Counted from the first letter of the stretch, positions 22,920-33,786 are shown. The stretch: DNA of 64,000 nt from Capronia americana (GCA_016110215.1 JADWQD010000011.1:1302001-1366000); one strand, 5' to 3'. Program-made: numbers and translations. Notes: generated by a model from the sequence alone, not told the origin.

Positions 22920-23893
22920 TAGGATCAACGAAAGTCGAGTGCTTACCAGGATGACACGAAATCCCCAGTCAATCGTGAGTTAAAAGGGAGCGGAGATGGA
23001 CGCCCAGTGACCGCTTCCTTTCGGATTCAATAGCCTATGACACTTGGATCGCATGTGGCTGTAGAACCACATCCTCGGGGACCATATCTCAGTGAAGATG
23101 CTGCAGGTATATCTTACAACAAAGAGCACCTGGTCATAGCGTGCTGTTGATCCGTCCTACTCTATGTCGTCGGAAACGAGGAGGAAGCAACATACAGCAT
23201 TGAGCTTCTGGCAGAATCTTTTGCGGAAAGCATGGTCCGCCTTTGTACCTCATCATGGAAGGAATGAGGGTATGCCGAACTGACTGCTGCTTAGAGTGTC
23301 GATGGAGGTTCATATCTGTTTTCTTCCTGAGACGGCACAGGGATGTGTAATCTTTTCGATTCACCAACGCTGATGTTCGCAGCAACACCGTCGTACAGAT
23401 GAGCTCATCCGTGTTCCACGAACGTCCCGGGCGATTTATCGGTCTTTCATCGCAATATCGCACTCTCTTGCACAAATCTTATGTCTCGGCATTCATGGAT
23501 TCGGGCTGGACCTCGTCATGGGATTCCGTGATTTATGATCTTGCAGGAGCTTTTCATTATGTGAGATTCCTGATTCCTCTCGATCCTTGGATGCAGCAGC
23601 AGCAAGACCCCAACGCGACTGATTGAGCACAGTCTACCGACTATATCACGCAAAGCATGCGATGGGACTCTGCCGGATGCAGATGTGGTGCCGTATGTGG
23701 TAAGAGTCGACCAGGAGAGGAAACGTGGGGCTCTCCACATTGTGGGATTGGGGTAGAATGAGTTCGGCATGCCGACTGGGAATGAGGCTGATATCAAGAA
23801 AGTCTGTTGACAGACTTGAATCAAAAGCCAAGTCAGGTCTCACATTGCAGGTGGACTGGTCTCGTCAATCGCGTGCGCACAGAACGGGTCAAA
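22920..23893. other. Divergent intergenic region between the two esterase genes
   Basis: About 970 bp that must hold the promoters of the paraoxonase-like gene (minus) and the carboxylesterase gene (plus). No gene recognised in it. Confidence 0.6.
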
Positions 23894-25790
23894 ATGTCGA
23901 CGGTAACAGTTGAACACCCTTCAATAGGCTCAATTCGTGGACTCGAAGGAGATGGGGTCTATCAGTTTCACGGCATCCAGTATGCTATATTGAAGGACAG
24001 GCTTGCCGAAGCCGAAGTCAAGACAGCATACGAGAGTCCCATCGACGCTACAAGCCATGGGTGAGTCTTGATTGCAAAAACTTGGAAGCTACACCCAGGC
24101 TGAGGCATGGACCAGACCATCGGCGTACTCGCCCGACAACGGGTACGACAATGAGATGCTTTTCATCCAGCAGTCGATGCCCAAGCCAAAGACTGTTCAT
24201 TCCGATTTGGAATGTTTGAATCTTAACATCACCGTGCCGAAGAGCCAGAGTGGGACCGACTTGGGAAAACAGAAGTTTCCCGTCTTCATTTGGGTGCATG
24301 GTGGTGGCTTCGTGGTGGGAGCGAATTCATGGCCGCATTACGACCATGGCAAACTGGTCAAGCTTGCCGATAGCAATGGAATCCCTGTGATCGGGGTCGG
24401 GATCAAGTGAGTGCTTCCAGTTTGCCCGAGAGCCAACGGAATCAGCCATGGTTCAGACCAGCTGCTTACGTCGACAAATATAGCTATCGACTGGGCTTCC
24501 CGGGTCTACTGACGTCCGAGGAGCTGCGGCAAAGGGGGTATAAAGCCAACAACAGCCTTATCGACCAAAGAGCGGCGTTCCGCTGGGTGAAGCAACATAT
24601 TGCGGGGTTTGGCGGTGATCCGGAGAACATCACTGTCATCGGCGAGAGCGCAGGAGCAGGTAAGAGAACTACAGCCTGTGAGACACGGACCATGAAGCTG
24701 ACCGATCACTGCAAAGTGGCCACCACGTTGCACCTGTATTCGCAAGAAAAGCTGTTCAACCGAGCAATAGCCACAGGTGGCTCCTCTCTCTTGGTACCTG
24801 TATTCGAGCCCTCGGACCAGGAACGCACCTACCAGCAGGTCCTCTCCATCCTGGGACTCGAGAACCTGGATGCCGAAGAAAGGATTCAAAAACTCTTGAC
24901 GTTGCCGGTGGACGAGGTGATTGCGAAACTCCCGCCCTTTGTTGCGTTTCTGCCAACTCTCGACAGCGACATCATACCCGTCCGACCCACGTTCTCCTCT
25001 GTGGCCGATAAGTCGGACCGGAGCATGCCGGGGAAGCAATGGGCTGACGGACTAATGATTGGAAATGCCGAGTTTGATGTGAGTCCGAAGCGTGTTGATT
25101 TTCTGTACCGTGTGTTCGGCCGTCGTTCGTTGTTGACCTGTGCTATAGGCATCGGTTCTTGGGTTCATGCTCGGCCACTTGAAGGCAGGCATCAAGGAGA
25201 AATTCCCGGCGTCCATAAAATCCTCTCTGGCCTCGGACCCCGCTCTCGCAGACCAAATCCTGGAATCGTACGGCTTCACCGGCTCATCACCTGCTGTTGC
25301 TGACGACGACACCGCCTTTGTCAAGTTCCTCGAGTTTGCCAACGACATTAGCTTCTTCGGCGCCACGACGGCCTACGCTCGAGGCTGGCCCCCAACCCCC
25401 GCCGGCGAGTCGAAAATCTACGCCTTCTTCTTCAACGAGCCGAACCCTTGGCCGGGCGCGTACCAAGGCCGTGCGACGCACGTGTTGGACGTGATCTTCC
25501 TGTTCCAGAACCATAACCACAACTTGTCGCCAGCGCAGCGCGCGGCAGCCGAACAACTCGGCCTCGACTGGATGAAGTTTGTCGCAGGTCAGAAGCCGTG
25601 GGAAGGGTATACCCCTGAGAGTAGGTCCGCCAAGGTATTTGGCCCGTCAAAGGGAGATGACTCCACGAGCAAAGTCGTCGATGCCGACTCCTTGGAGACT
25701 GGGAGAGGGAAGGCGATTCTAGAGATCGGCGAGAAGGTTGGATTCGATAAGCTGAACGAGATTGTCGGACGGTTTCGACTTGGGCTGTGA
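23894..25790 (+). CDS. Type B carboxylesterase/lipase
   Basis: Five exons, 23894-24060, 24116-24406, 24484-24659, 24717-25078 and 25149-25790 (introns 55, 77, 57 and 70 bp), 545 residues. The product has the alpha/beta-hydrolase hallmarks: oxyanion loop VHGGGFVVG, nucleophile elbow GESAGA with Ser208, and a late His in GRATHVLDVIFLF in the place of the catalytic His. Other blocks such as FRWVKQHIAGFGGDPENITVIG are textbook for the family. There is no signal peptide, so the enzyme is probably cytosolic, unlike many secreted fungal lipases. Substrate is unknown. Intron 3 (57 bp) has no in-frame stop. The divergent neighbour is another putative ester-hydrolysing protein, which suggests a shared role in detoxification or ester use; that is inference. 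Confidence 0.9.
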
Positions 25791-26870
25791 GTGAGGAGTG
25801 AGCGGCGAGGGTGGTGGTGGTTATTTTGGACGAGGAAGATGCCCCAGTATGATAGTCTCTCTCATAAATAAAAGTCGTCTTCCCGCGCCGAGGGCTTGTT
25901 ACACTGACGATTCCGTACAAGTCCAAGTCCCAGGCGTACTGTGCTCACCTTGTTTTAGTCCTGAGTCGCACACTCACTGCGTGCACTACTATCGATTGGT
26001 TGTCCTAATGGTGAGTCCGCCGTCCACCTTTCACCTTCAATCCGATCCGGCTGGAGAAAAGCGACAAACCAGCTACAATGCATGTAGCTATTCCCTTGAT
26101 CTCTGACAGTCCGTCTCTCTGCAAAATCCGGTGGACCGATTTCCCACCTGGCCACGCTCGTAGCTTCTAGTAAAATTCACGCCGGCCCTGGCAAGTGATC
26201 GAGGCTGATAGCCTACAGCGCAGTGAGATTGAGAGGCGTGCGCAGAGAGTGATATGTAAAACATCTCACAACGCAGGTCACGATACTGGCGGGTCCCCGG
26301 AAGACCATTTAGCCGTCTCTATCGCATTCTCAACTCGAGACAGTGCCAAGCTTAGGGATGTCCCTCGCTCGTTCAGTTCCTCTCGTTCTTCTTCCTTTTG
26401 CATCCTTGCGCTGCCATCGACCTCAGAAATCTGCTTGGTTCGGTTGCCAGTCAAAATATGCCAGTCTATAGGCATGTCACAACCCCAGGTACCGCAGGCA
26501 TAACCCTGCGCAAAAGTGGTGCGATGTATCTCAACATGCGGCACTTGTCTTAATTTGGCGTGACCAGAACTTGTTCGGTCAGCCAGAAACCGGCTTGCAG
26601 GGTCCCAGTTGGCTTCAATGGATCGACTATTGACGGCTATACCGGAGGACAGTGGTTGCATTTCGTTCAATCATACGATAAGGTCTCAGAGTCTGCAAGC
26701 AGTCCAAATACAATGCTAATCGCGTGAGCGGCCATGGTTGCCTCTACACATATATATCAGACGGTCCTGTCGGATCTCGCACAACGGTCTTCTATTATCT
26801 ACGGTACCTCAACCACTTGAAAACAACCATTCATACCCGTTCGACACAGAAAGATAATCGATTTGACATC
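25791..26870. other. Intergenic region upstream of the small secreted protein
   Basis: About 1.1 kb. A 130-codon minus-strand frame (26278-26670) has no recognisable family. A TATA-like run TATATAT lies at about 26750-26757, some 115 bp before the next start codon. Confidence 0.55.
26750..26757 (+). promoter_or_regulatory. TATA box of the small secreted protein gene
   Basis: Alternating AT run ATATATAT about 115 bp upstream of the ATG at 26871, in a spacing usual for fungal TATA promoters. Strong TATA boxes often mark regulated genes. Confidence 0.5.
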
Positions 26871-27467
26871 ATGAAGACTTCGATGCTCTTGCTGGCATCA
26901 ACCTGCCTGCTAGGCTTTTGCTCGTCCTTGCCGATGGAAGAGCCAGAACACGAAACCGGCGATCTCGAGCGCAGGGCTACCAGCGTCTACGATCTTAGTA
27001 TAGGAGGCGGCAAGTTCGACATGTCGGAGCTGCAGTCTTTCAGTCTCTTCTACGCCAACAGCTCGGCCTACATCGGCCAGATCAAATACCAGAGCTACTC
27101 GGAGCCACTGATCGTTTCGGGCGCGCGAGGCAGGACCGACACCATCACATTCCAATCCATCCACTCCAGCCCGACGGGATGGCAACAAATGTATGTTGTT
27201 CCTCGCCAGTCGAGGCCTGTCGGCTTCAGCACACCCCATGGTTCGCCGCCCGCCGGGGTCAGGGTCGGCGAGTTTGGCTTCGCCCGCAATGGCGGGTTGG
27301 AGAATCGCGGACTCAATCTGTTCTACTTCTGCCGGCAGCCGTTTGGCGAGCTTGCGAAGATGCATACCTATCAGCTTTACTGGCTGGCAGGGGGGATCCC
27401 GCGGAACTTGACGTGCAGAGGCCCGGCGTATATTCATGCAACGGACGGGTGCTCCAGAAGCTTTTGA
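26871..27467 (+). CDS. Small secreted protein with propeptide
   Basis: Single exon of 198 residues with no recognised domain. It starts with a clear signal peptide (MKTSMLLLASTCLLGFCSS), followed by an acidic propeptide ending in LERR, a dibasic site for a Kex2-type protease, and a mature chain of about 165 residues starting ATSVYDLS. The mature part is rich in Gly, Ser and aromatic residues, has Cys in FYFCRQPF, LTCRG and DGCSRS, and sequons NSS and NLT. Size and architecture resemble fungal secreted proteins of unknown function, including candidate effectors, but the odd number of Cys and lack of homology recognised by me leave the role open. Confidence 0.8.
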   Translation: MKTSMLLLASTCLLGFCSSLPMEEPEHETGDLERRATSVYDLSIGGGKFDMSELQSFSLFYANSSAYIGQIKYQSYSEPLIVSGARGRTDTITFQSIHSSPTGWQQMYVVPRQSRPVGFSTPHGSPPAGVRVGEFGFARNGGLENRGLNLFYFCRQPFGELAKMHTYQLYWLAGGIPRNLTCRGPAYIHATDGCSRSF

Positions 27468-27877
27468 GGGGCATAAAACGAGACGGCGTCACGAATCTCC
27501 AATGTTTTTCTGTATTATAGGTGTTTATTATCTAATTCCTCCAAATTGATCACATTGCGACGGGACAAACTATATTGTCTGGTTCATCGTGGAGTGGTAT
27601 TGGGACACCTGTGTGATATTGATAGCCACAGTAGTAGATATGTACATACTATGCATGGAAACGGGTTCCTTCGCAGCTTTCCCCACCGCTGTGGAAAGCG
27701 GGAAGGTATTATTATGTACGGCGCGCCACAGCGAAGGAGTTAAGAATCTGACGTACGCACGCTTGCTAGGATAATAATAGGTGGTGGTGGTGGTGTTGTT
27801 GTCAACTGTTTTTTTCCATGCATGTCTGCAGAAGGAGAAAAATGGCAACATGCCACTGGAGCTAGCTAGCTAGCTGG
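27468..27877. other. Convergent 3' intergenic region
   Basis: About 410 bp of 3' flanks. It contains a GGT/GTG-rich simple stretch near 27780 and a GCTAGC repeat at its right end. No gene seen. Confidence 0.6.
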
Positions 27878-27882
27878 CTAGC
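27860..27882. repeat. GCTA tandem repeat overlapping a stop codon
   Basis: Units of GCTA repeated about five times with one mismatch, self-complementary as GCTAGC. The TAG stop codon (27878-27880, minus strand) of the acidic protein gene lies inside it. Confidence 0.75.
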
Positions 27883-28804
27883 AAACCACGCCGGTATACA
27901 ACACGCCATCTCCTCGTTGGCACAGCATTTGTGACTGTCGCGACCATCGCCGCTGTGCATCCTCGGCACCGCATGAGATCAGAACCGGAACCGGAACCTT
28001 GGGCTTTGTGATTGTGCCCTGATGATAATCATCCGCGGCCGTCGAGCACAACAGATCGTCCATCTTCCAATCCAGGATCTCGTCATTATCATCAAGCTCG
28101 TCCGTCGAGCTCGGATCGCTTTCGTAATCCTCGTCCTCATCTTCATCTTCATCCCAGCTGTCGTAGTCGTCGTCGTCATCGTCATCGTCGCCGCTTTCGC
28201 TTTCTGTGCTGGAGGAGTCATTCTGCGAGTAGTCGGCGAAGGGATCATCGTCGTGTTGTTCAAGCTGAGTGGTTGTCACCCAGATCTTATTAGGCGTGAG
28301 AGTGGGAGAGGGAGAAGAACGGGACTCTGCACAATGACCGGTTTGCCTTGTCGAGCAGCAGCAGCAGATCTCTACGGATCCACGCCTCGAGTAGTGAGAG
28401 TGGGCATCATTGTTGTCGGCATCATTGTTGTCGTCGTTGTCGTCTTCGTCTTCGTCTTCGTCTTCGTCTTCGTCAATCTGCTGCTCGACGACGACGACCG
28501 GTGTTGTTGTTGGTTCGACCACCAGACTGTGCTCGTGCTCGTACTCGTATCCGTACCCGTACTCGTTCCTCATCTGATCCATGATGAACGCGGCAACGGT
28601 GTCGTAAACCGAGGCATGAGCCAGGAGTCTGTGAAGCCGTGGCTCGGGCTTGGAGGCCTCTCGGCCGGCGTTCAATCTCGCCAACGCGCCGACTTTGCGC
28701 GCATCCCCGCCAGGCATGGCCGTGGATTTGGGGTCGCGGCCTTTGGTGGCGGTAGCAGCGGCCTTTGTCTGCTTGGAATAATACTGGCTTGGATTATTCT
28801 CCAT
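27878..28804 (-). CDS. Acidic low-complexity hypothetical protein
   Basis: Single exon of 308 residues starting at the ATG MENNPSQYYSK (28804); the open frame extends further left only through non-ATG codons. The N-terminal 75 residues are basic and look ordered, with the segment RLHRLLAHASVYDTVAAFIMDQM suggesting amphipathic helices. The rest contains several Asp/Glu runs (DEDEDEDEDED and similar), a Cys cluster (ICCCCS) and a Thr/Ser-rich part. No signal peptide or domain. A long opposite-strand frame (28022-29005) is its hydrophobic mirror image, produced because GAC/GAA codons read as GTC/TTC. Function unknown; nuclear or chromatin roles are common for such acidic proteins but nothing here proves it. 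Confidence 0.65.
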   Translation of the reverse strand: MENNPSQYYSKQTKAAATATKGRDPKSTAMPGGDARKVGALARLNAGREASKPEPRLHRLLAHASVYDTVAAFIMDQMRNEYGYGYEYEHEHSLVVEPTTTPVVVVEQQIDEDEDEDEDEDDNDDNNDADNNDAHSHYSRRGSVEICCCCSTRQTGHCAESRSSPSPTLTPNKIWVTTTQLEQHDDDPFADYSQNDSSSTESESGDDDDDDDDYDSWDEDEDEDEDYESDPSSTDELDDNDEILDWKMDDLLCSTAADDYHQGTITKPKVPVPVLISCGAEDAQRRWSRQSQMLCQRGDGVLYTGVVC

Positions 28805-29338
28805 TGCTTTGAGAGTGCACGGCAAATAGGGGAGGTTCAGGTTCAAGTTCAGGCTAATTCTCTCTCAAGCTGTACGAGGTATTATATTCGAAGCAGGTGT
28901 GAAGTAGAGGATTCCAAAGCAGCAGACAGACAGACTCGAGCGAGGGAGGAAGCGATTCTTTCATACTCCTCCTCCTTTCCTTCTATCGTAGCCCTTTTCC
29001 ATTGAAGCTCTCTCCCTCTCCGCGAGGAAGAGGTCATACGACTGACTCTGGTATTGAAACTTACAGGTTTATCGCAAAAGTGGTCTTACCATTGTTAATA
29101 CTAGCTAATACCCTAGGCGCGAACTGGAAAACAGCAAAGTTCGATTCCACTCTCGCATCTATTCGGTACGGTGGGAAATTGTTCATGACCGAGACCGAGC
29201 GATACCGAGTTTGATCCGCTCGGAGATTAGAGACCAGCCAATGAGGACCGAGCACGAGGGTGTCACAGCAAGCAGATGATTGGACAGGCCCGGAAAAGAA
29301 AAATACGCCCGCCGTGGTCCAGACTGAATTTCTCAAAG

Positions 29339-29612
29339 TCACGCCAGCGCAGATCGTAGAGGAACACCGAGTATCGAGTGTTACAACAGAACCTATCAAA
29401 GGTCGTTTCTTTGGGAGATACAATTCCGACAGCTTACCTTCGTCCCCGGACTTCCCGGACTATCTTATTCTTTACGACAGCTCTGAACTCGAAATCGAGC
29501 TTACCAAGTCACGCCAGCGCGCAGATCGTGGAGCAATACGAGTACCGGCACCATGACAGACACATTTCCGAACATCTTACCTTCGTCCCCGGAGCCCCCA
29601 CAAATGGAACGA
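29339..29612. repeat. Imperfect direct duplication, period about 170 bp
   Basis: The segment starting GTCACGCCAGCGCAGATCGT at 29339 recurs at 29509 with small changes. A second block, CTTACCTTCGTCCCCGGA at about 29435, recurs at about 29577. Order and spacing of the two blocks are roughly kept, indicating an old tandem duplication. Confidence 0.7.
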
Positions 29613-29632
29613 TCATAGCTACACCTTGTCTT

Positions 29633-29659
29633 CAGACACAGACACAGACACAGACACAG
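29633..29659. repeat. CAGACA hexamer array
   Basis: Four to five perfect copies of CAGACA. Seen directly. Confidence 0.85.
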
Positions 29660-30379
29660 CCCGGACCGTAACTGTCGGAGATGTCTCTACGTCTTCCAGG
29701 CAGGGCACTTTGGGCCAGGACCAAGTGTAAGTGTTCAGAGGATTAGATGTAGAACGCTAAAGTTACACGATTCCGTTTCCTTCGACATTACCAGGCACCG
29801 TCGATTCTCACTACTGATGCTCGATATCATTACCTAAGGTAGTATTTCTCTCACGCTGCCACCACGATGGCGCTGGGTGGGCATGGCTTTGCTATCGTTG
29901 CTTGATTCTGACGAGACCATCGCAACCACAAGGGCTTGAGTCTTCGGGGGGCCATGGCGACAGAAAGCTTCCCGAACTGTCGGTCGTCGTACTGTAACTT
30001 GTATTATGGGTGATACGGAAGGCGCAATCGGCTGCTATTTCAGCTTTAGGTCTTTGTCTCGTTACGCTCGAGTCTCGAGAGTACAACACACAACAACACG
30101 AATGAGTCCATCACATAACGCTTAAGCTCGTTACACTGGGGCACGACTTATCCCATGGCGCAACCCACCTCGGCGATATCGCATTCAATATCACTTAGAC
30201 TGTGGACCAAGTGTTTCTCCGAGTCGGCCACGTTGTGAAAGGATTATTAGACATTACTATTAAGCTACATACAAATACCGACCAATGTTCCAGAAATTTG
30301 GAATCGCGGCATAGTGACAGACTATCCAACTGCCTCCTTTACTCCTTGCTCATTCAAGACAACCAACATGTTCGGTCCT

Positions 30380-31000
30380 CTACGTGCCAGCGCTCTTGAC
30401 ATCGATCTTTTTGAACTCCTTCTTCACCTCTTCGACATCCTTCTTCGGCACTTTGATCCTCAACAGTCCAGCATGGAGAGTTGCTTGGAGCTTTTCGTGG
30501 TCGACCTCGGTGGCGAAGCTGAAGGCGCGGGCAAACACGCCGATCTGGCGTTCCCGGACAGTGAGGACTGGTTCACCATGCTTGGGCTCTTGATCCTTTT
30601 TGGTGGTGGTACCCTCTTCCGATGGTGCTTCGGCTTCTTGCGCCGCCGGCTCCTCCAAGATCTCCGGTCTTTCCAGCTTGGTCTCGACAAACAGAGTTCT
30701 CGCGTTGATCCACTTGAGTTCGAGGTGTTCTTTGCCTTCCATGCCGGGGAATTCGATCTCGATGTAGTAGTTGGCCTTGGATTCTCGAATGTCTGTCCTC
30801 GGATTGTACACAGGCTCCTCGGGTGCCAAAGGATGGAGCACATGGGTCGCAATGTCGCCTAGAGACTCGCCGACCGTGTGGCGCAAATGGTCCAGATGAG
30901 GGTGCTTGACAGGGAAGTGTTGGGGAACATATGTCGTCCGCCATGGATCGATCATATACATTGGCGGCAAAGGGTAGCCGTAGCCTCCATAGTAAGCCAT
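30380..31000 (-). CDS. Hsp20/alpha-crystallin small heat-shock protein
   Basis: Single exon, 206 residues. The N-terminal arm is Tyr/Pro/Gly-rich (MAYYGGYGYPLPPMY). The alpha-crystallin domain starts near residue 68 (RTDIRESKANYYIEIEFPGM), with the edge strands LELKWINARTLFVET, then a charged insertion of about 35 residues (Glu/Ala/Lys-rich), then RQIGVFARAFSFATEVDHEKLQA and LLRIKVPKK. A C-terminal IDV can serve as the I-x-I/V motif for oligomer assembly. Insertions at that place are usual in fungal Hsp30-type proteins. It acts as an ATP-independent holdase. A perfect heat-shock element about 200 bp upstream of the ATG supports heat induction. Confidence 0.95.
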   Translation of the reverse strand: MAYYGGYGYPLPPMYMIDPWRTTYVPQHFPVKHPHLDHLRHTVGESLGDIATHVLHPLAPEEPVYNPRTDIRESKANYYIEIEFPGMEGKEHLELKWINARTLFVETKLERPEILEEPAAQEAEAPSEEGTTTKKDQEPKHGEPVLTVRERQIGVFARAFSFATEVDHEKLQATLHAGLLRIKVPKKDVEEVKKEFKKIDVKSAGT

Positions 31001-31988
31001 GACTTCAAGTACGGGGGATGTGAGTGTATCGAGGGTATTTGGGCTGATATAGCGTTCCTGCGTGGTTTTGATGTATGGTTTGGTTGTCGCCAGTCAGCTC
31101 GCTACATACCGGTCAATTATATGGGCAACCACATTGTCTGCTGCTGCGCATCGCCAAGAGCGCGCCGAGGAACCATGGATCCTGGCATTCTGGAGTGGTG
31201 TGAGAACATTCAAGAACATTCAACATTGCCCGATATTATGCGAGCTATGCCCGTGTGATCAGGGAGAGAGGGCAAGACGGGTCACGAGGAAGGGGATCGG
31301 GGAAGATGGTCAGAAGCTGGAAAGCCCGGGAAAGCCCCAGGCCAATCCAGCAAGCCCAGCATCGAATTAAATGCGCGGGGTTTCCCGGAGATCTAGTTCC
31401 GGGCATTGAGCCTTGCCCTTGGGAACTTCTTTCCGGTTGGTGAGTCCCAGGCGACAAACAGTCACGCCACTCCTGTCAACACACCACTCCTGCAGGAAAC
31501 GGATACCCTCACACGACTTGCCAAGTCATTCAGCGCAAATATCCGACGCGAAGCGCTTTGCAGAGTCGAAAGGTTTCTGATGTTGCCATGGTGATCTCCC
31601 TCGCCAGGAGGTTATGCATAGGATGGCCATATCGATAGAATCTGCAAGGCTTTGCGCGAGGACTGAGTATCTGATGCAATTGATACCTTTTCGTCTGTTT
31701 CTCCTTTCAAATTGGTAAGTCTCGAACCCAACCAGTTCTGATAGACATCGGGCGTCTTGCAGGAGACTCTTGAAAGACTCTCGTGGTGCTCGAGGAGGCT
31801 GCGCTCTGTTGACTCGGACGTGCCGTGCACTTTGTTGAGAAGCTGTATGTATTCCGCAGCTCTGAGAGGAATAACAGCTGTGCGTTGACTCCATGGACTG
31901 TGCAGGACGGATGTATTCCGTCAAGGTCAATGCGGGACTTTCGCTCTGGTGTTGAGCAGGAATATAATATATCCTTCACAGCTCTCCG
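31001..31988. other. Hsp20 promoter region and RING-gene 3' flank
   Basis: About 990 bp between two minus-strand genes. The left part holds the heat-shock element; the remainder has only short unsupported open frames. Confidence 0.6.
31203..31222 (-). promoter_or_regulatory. Heat-shock element, four perfect alternating pentamers
   Basis: Reads aGAAc-aTTCa-aGAAc-aTTCa, i.e. nGAAn/nTTCn units alternating four times without mismatch, the consensus for trimeric Hsf1. It lies about 203 bp upstream of the Hsp20 ATG at 31000. HSEs are orientation-independent. Confidence 0.85.
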
Positions 31989-32745
31989 TCAAACCATCTG
32001 CCCTGGGTCCCGTGTCCGAGCAGGTTCCGGCTTTGCCACAGACTCTTCGGACTCTTGAAGAAACCTGTCGCGACACAACGGACATTTCAGCTGATATTCG
32101 CCGAGACGGTCCGATGAAGCAGCAATTTCTGCAGTGCCGTAGTCGGTCGGTGAAATTGTATGGAGCTGGAACTCTCGACTTATCCACTCCTCGCAGCAAG
32201 TAGCATGGAAGACGTGGCCGCAATGTAGGATCCGCCGAACCGGGTCATTCCGTTTGAAATCGTCCAAGCATAGGGCACTAGATTTCCATCCTTGTTAGTA
32301 AGATAACAAGTTCCCATTATTGCGACGAGTCACGCAGCAGGGCGGACGCACCATCGATCGCCCTCTCGTAAGACACGCTCGACATCTGACGTTTCCGAAG
32401 CAGTACTCGTCCCCGCCACGGGGCTTCTCACGCTTTGCTCCCATGTCATCGGCTCGGAGAGGTGCTTGAGCACGGCCGCCTTGTGCAATGCAGCCTTCTT
32501 CTTCGCGGAAGGACCATGATCACGACCCTTCATATGCATATATCTGCCCAACAAACAAGGAGGGTGTCGTGTCAGTTGCTTGACCTCGCCTGTATAGGAT
32601 AATCAAGTTTCGTGTCTTGGACTCACCCTGCAGCGAAGCCAACCAGCACAATGAATAAAAAGAGGAGGATCAGGAGCAGCCATTCCACCTGCAGCGAATC
32701 GCCGTGGCTGGACGTTGAATCCGAGCTGCCAGGTATTGCAGCCAT
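31989..32745 (-). CDS. Membrane-anchored RING-H2 protein (putative E3 ubiquitin ligase)
   Basis: Three exons, 32627-32745, 32352-32543 and 31989-32277 (introns 83 and 74 bp; the second has a CTTACTAAC branch site), 199 residues. After a Ser-rich N-terminus, residues about 20-40 form one membrane segment (VEWLLLILLFLFIVLVGFAAG-like). A basic linker follows. The RING-H2 finger begins at Cys104: CALC, then CGHVFHATC and CPLC, with His at the fourth and fifth ligand positions. The loop between the sixth and seventh ligands is long (about 37 residues) but within the RING range. The layout resembles ATL/RNF-type ligases of endomembranes. Partner and substrate are unknown. Confidence 0.9.
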
Positions 32746-33786
32746 CTTAATGCTCGACACAGAAATATATCAGCTCTTTTGGAAAGTCGTCACCGTTGTG
32801 AAAGCGGTTGTTGTAGGTTCATAGACAGCGGCTTCAAAAACAAAGCCTATAATTCTTTCTAAACCAGTGTGGTGAATAATATCAGAGGCCAGGCTACCCG
32901 GATGCAGCATGTTAGTGACTATCCTATATATATGTATCGTGCAATCTAATCCCACCGCTTCTCGAATCAAATGTTGCTTGGAATACACAAGTCGACCTCA
33001 CGTTGTTGGGTAGTCCTATGGGCACGAGATCATCTCGAACATGCAGCCTCACGAAGGACGAAAGCCACATTTCCATTTCTCGATCACACCACTCGACTTC
33101 TTCGTGAAAGGACGGCATACGGATGGAGCAGAATGCTCGCAAGCCTAGAATCACATGACTGGGTATGACCAGGAACTATTTGCTCGGACGCCAGGGACCA
33201 AGCAAGCGGCTCTTGTGCGGCGCCATATGGTGGGTGGTACGATGATAGGCTGTTCACCCCGAATCGGGCGACACGACAGACGTGCATTACTATCGCCCAA
33301 CTGTATAATGTCCTACAGGTCAAAAGATGGAACTATCCCCTTCAAGCACTATGCAACTATCACCCTTTAGCAACAGTGAAGGATCCGTCCATATCTATGG
33401 CTAAACCACCAACGGAGATCTCGGCTTGTTGGCGCCATGAAATTCGAGGAACGGGTCTGCACAGTCAGACTGATGGGGGGGCACTCACCATCACAAGAAT
33501 CGATGGGATAGTCGAATTCCGACTTGATCCGTCGAGAGCGAAACCTCGGCAGCTCGAATTCTACTTTACTGATAGGATTCCAAACACGGCCATGATTAAA
33601 GGGGATGGCGAAGTAACGCCCCGCCGCCCCGCCGCCCCCAGCCATAATGCCATACCATACCCAGTACTTATTCATGTCTCTGGTTTCTGGCCGTACACGA
33701 CGACACTAGAGACCGGATCAGCTTGTAATTCCCTTCCCTTCCCTACGAACGGGAAGTATTGGGATTGTTGGGATTGGATAGGATTC
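32746..33786. other. Intergenic region
   Basis: About 1 kb, promoter of the RING-H2 gene and 3' flank of the LaeA-like gene. Overlapping open frames of 70-140 codons at 33367-33795 on both strands show no family features. Confidence 0.55.

Larger units (their letters stand above)
28805..30379. other. Intergenic region with degenerate repeats
   Basis: About 1.6 kb, the promoter side of the acidic protein and the 3' side of the Hsp20 gene. It contains ACCGAG-type simple sequence near 29187-29222, an imperfect duplication at 29339-29612 and a CAGACA array at 29633-29659. No coding region supported. Confidence 0.6.

Noticed and set aside
24061..24098. Short alternative acceptors (AAG at 24088, CAG at 24098) for intron 1 of the carboxylesterase
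   Set aside because: Would give introns of 28-38 bp, too short; the CAG at 24115 gives 55 bp and restores G-P-S-A-Y.
26278..26670. 130-codon minus-strand frame that looks slightly protein-like
   Set aside because: No recognised motif, no clear splice partner and overlapped by another frame; kept only as a weak possibility.
28022..29005. 327-codon plus-strand frame rich in Val/Phe/Ile
   Set aside because: Mirror image of Asp/Glu runs of the minus-strand acidic protein; apparent membrane helices are an artefact.
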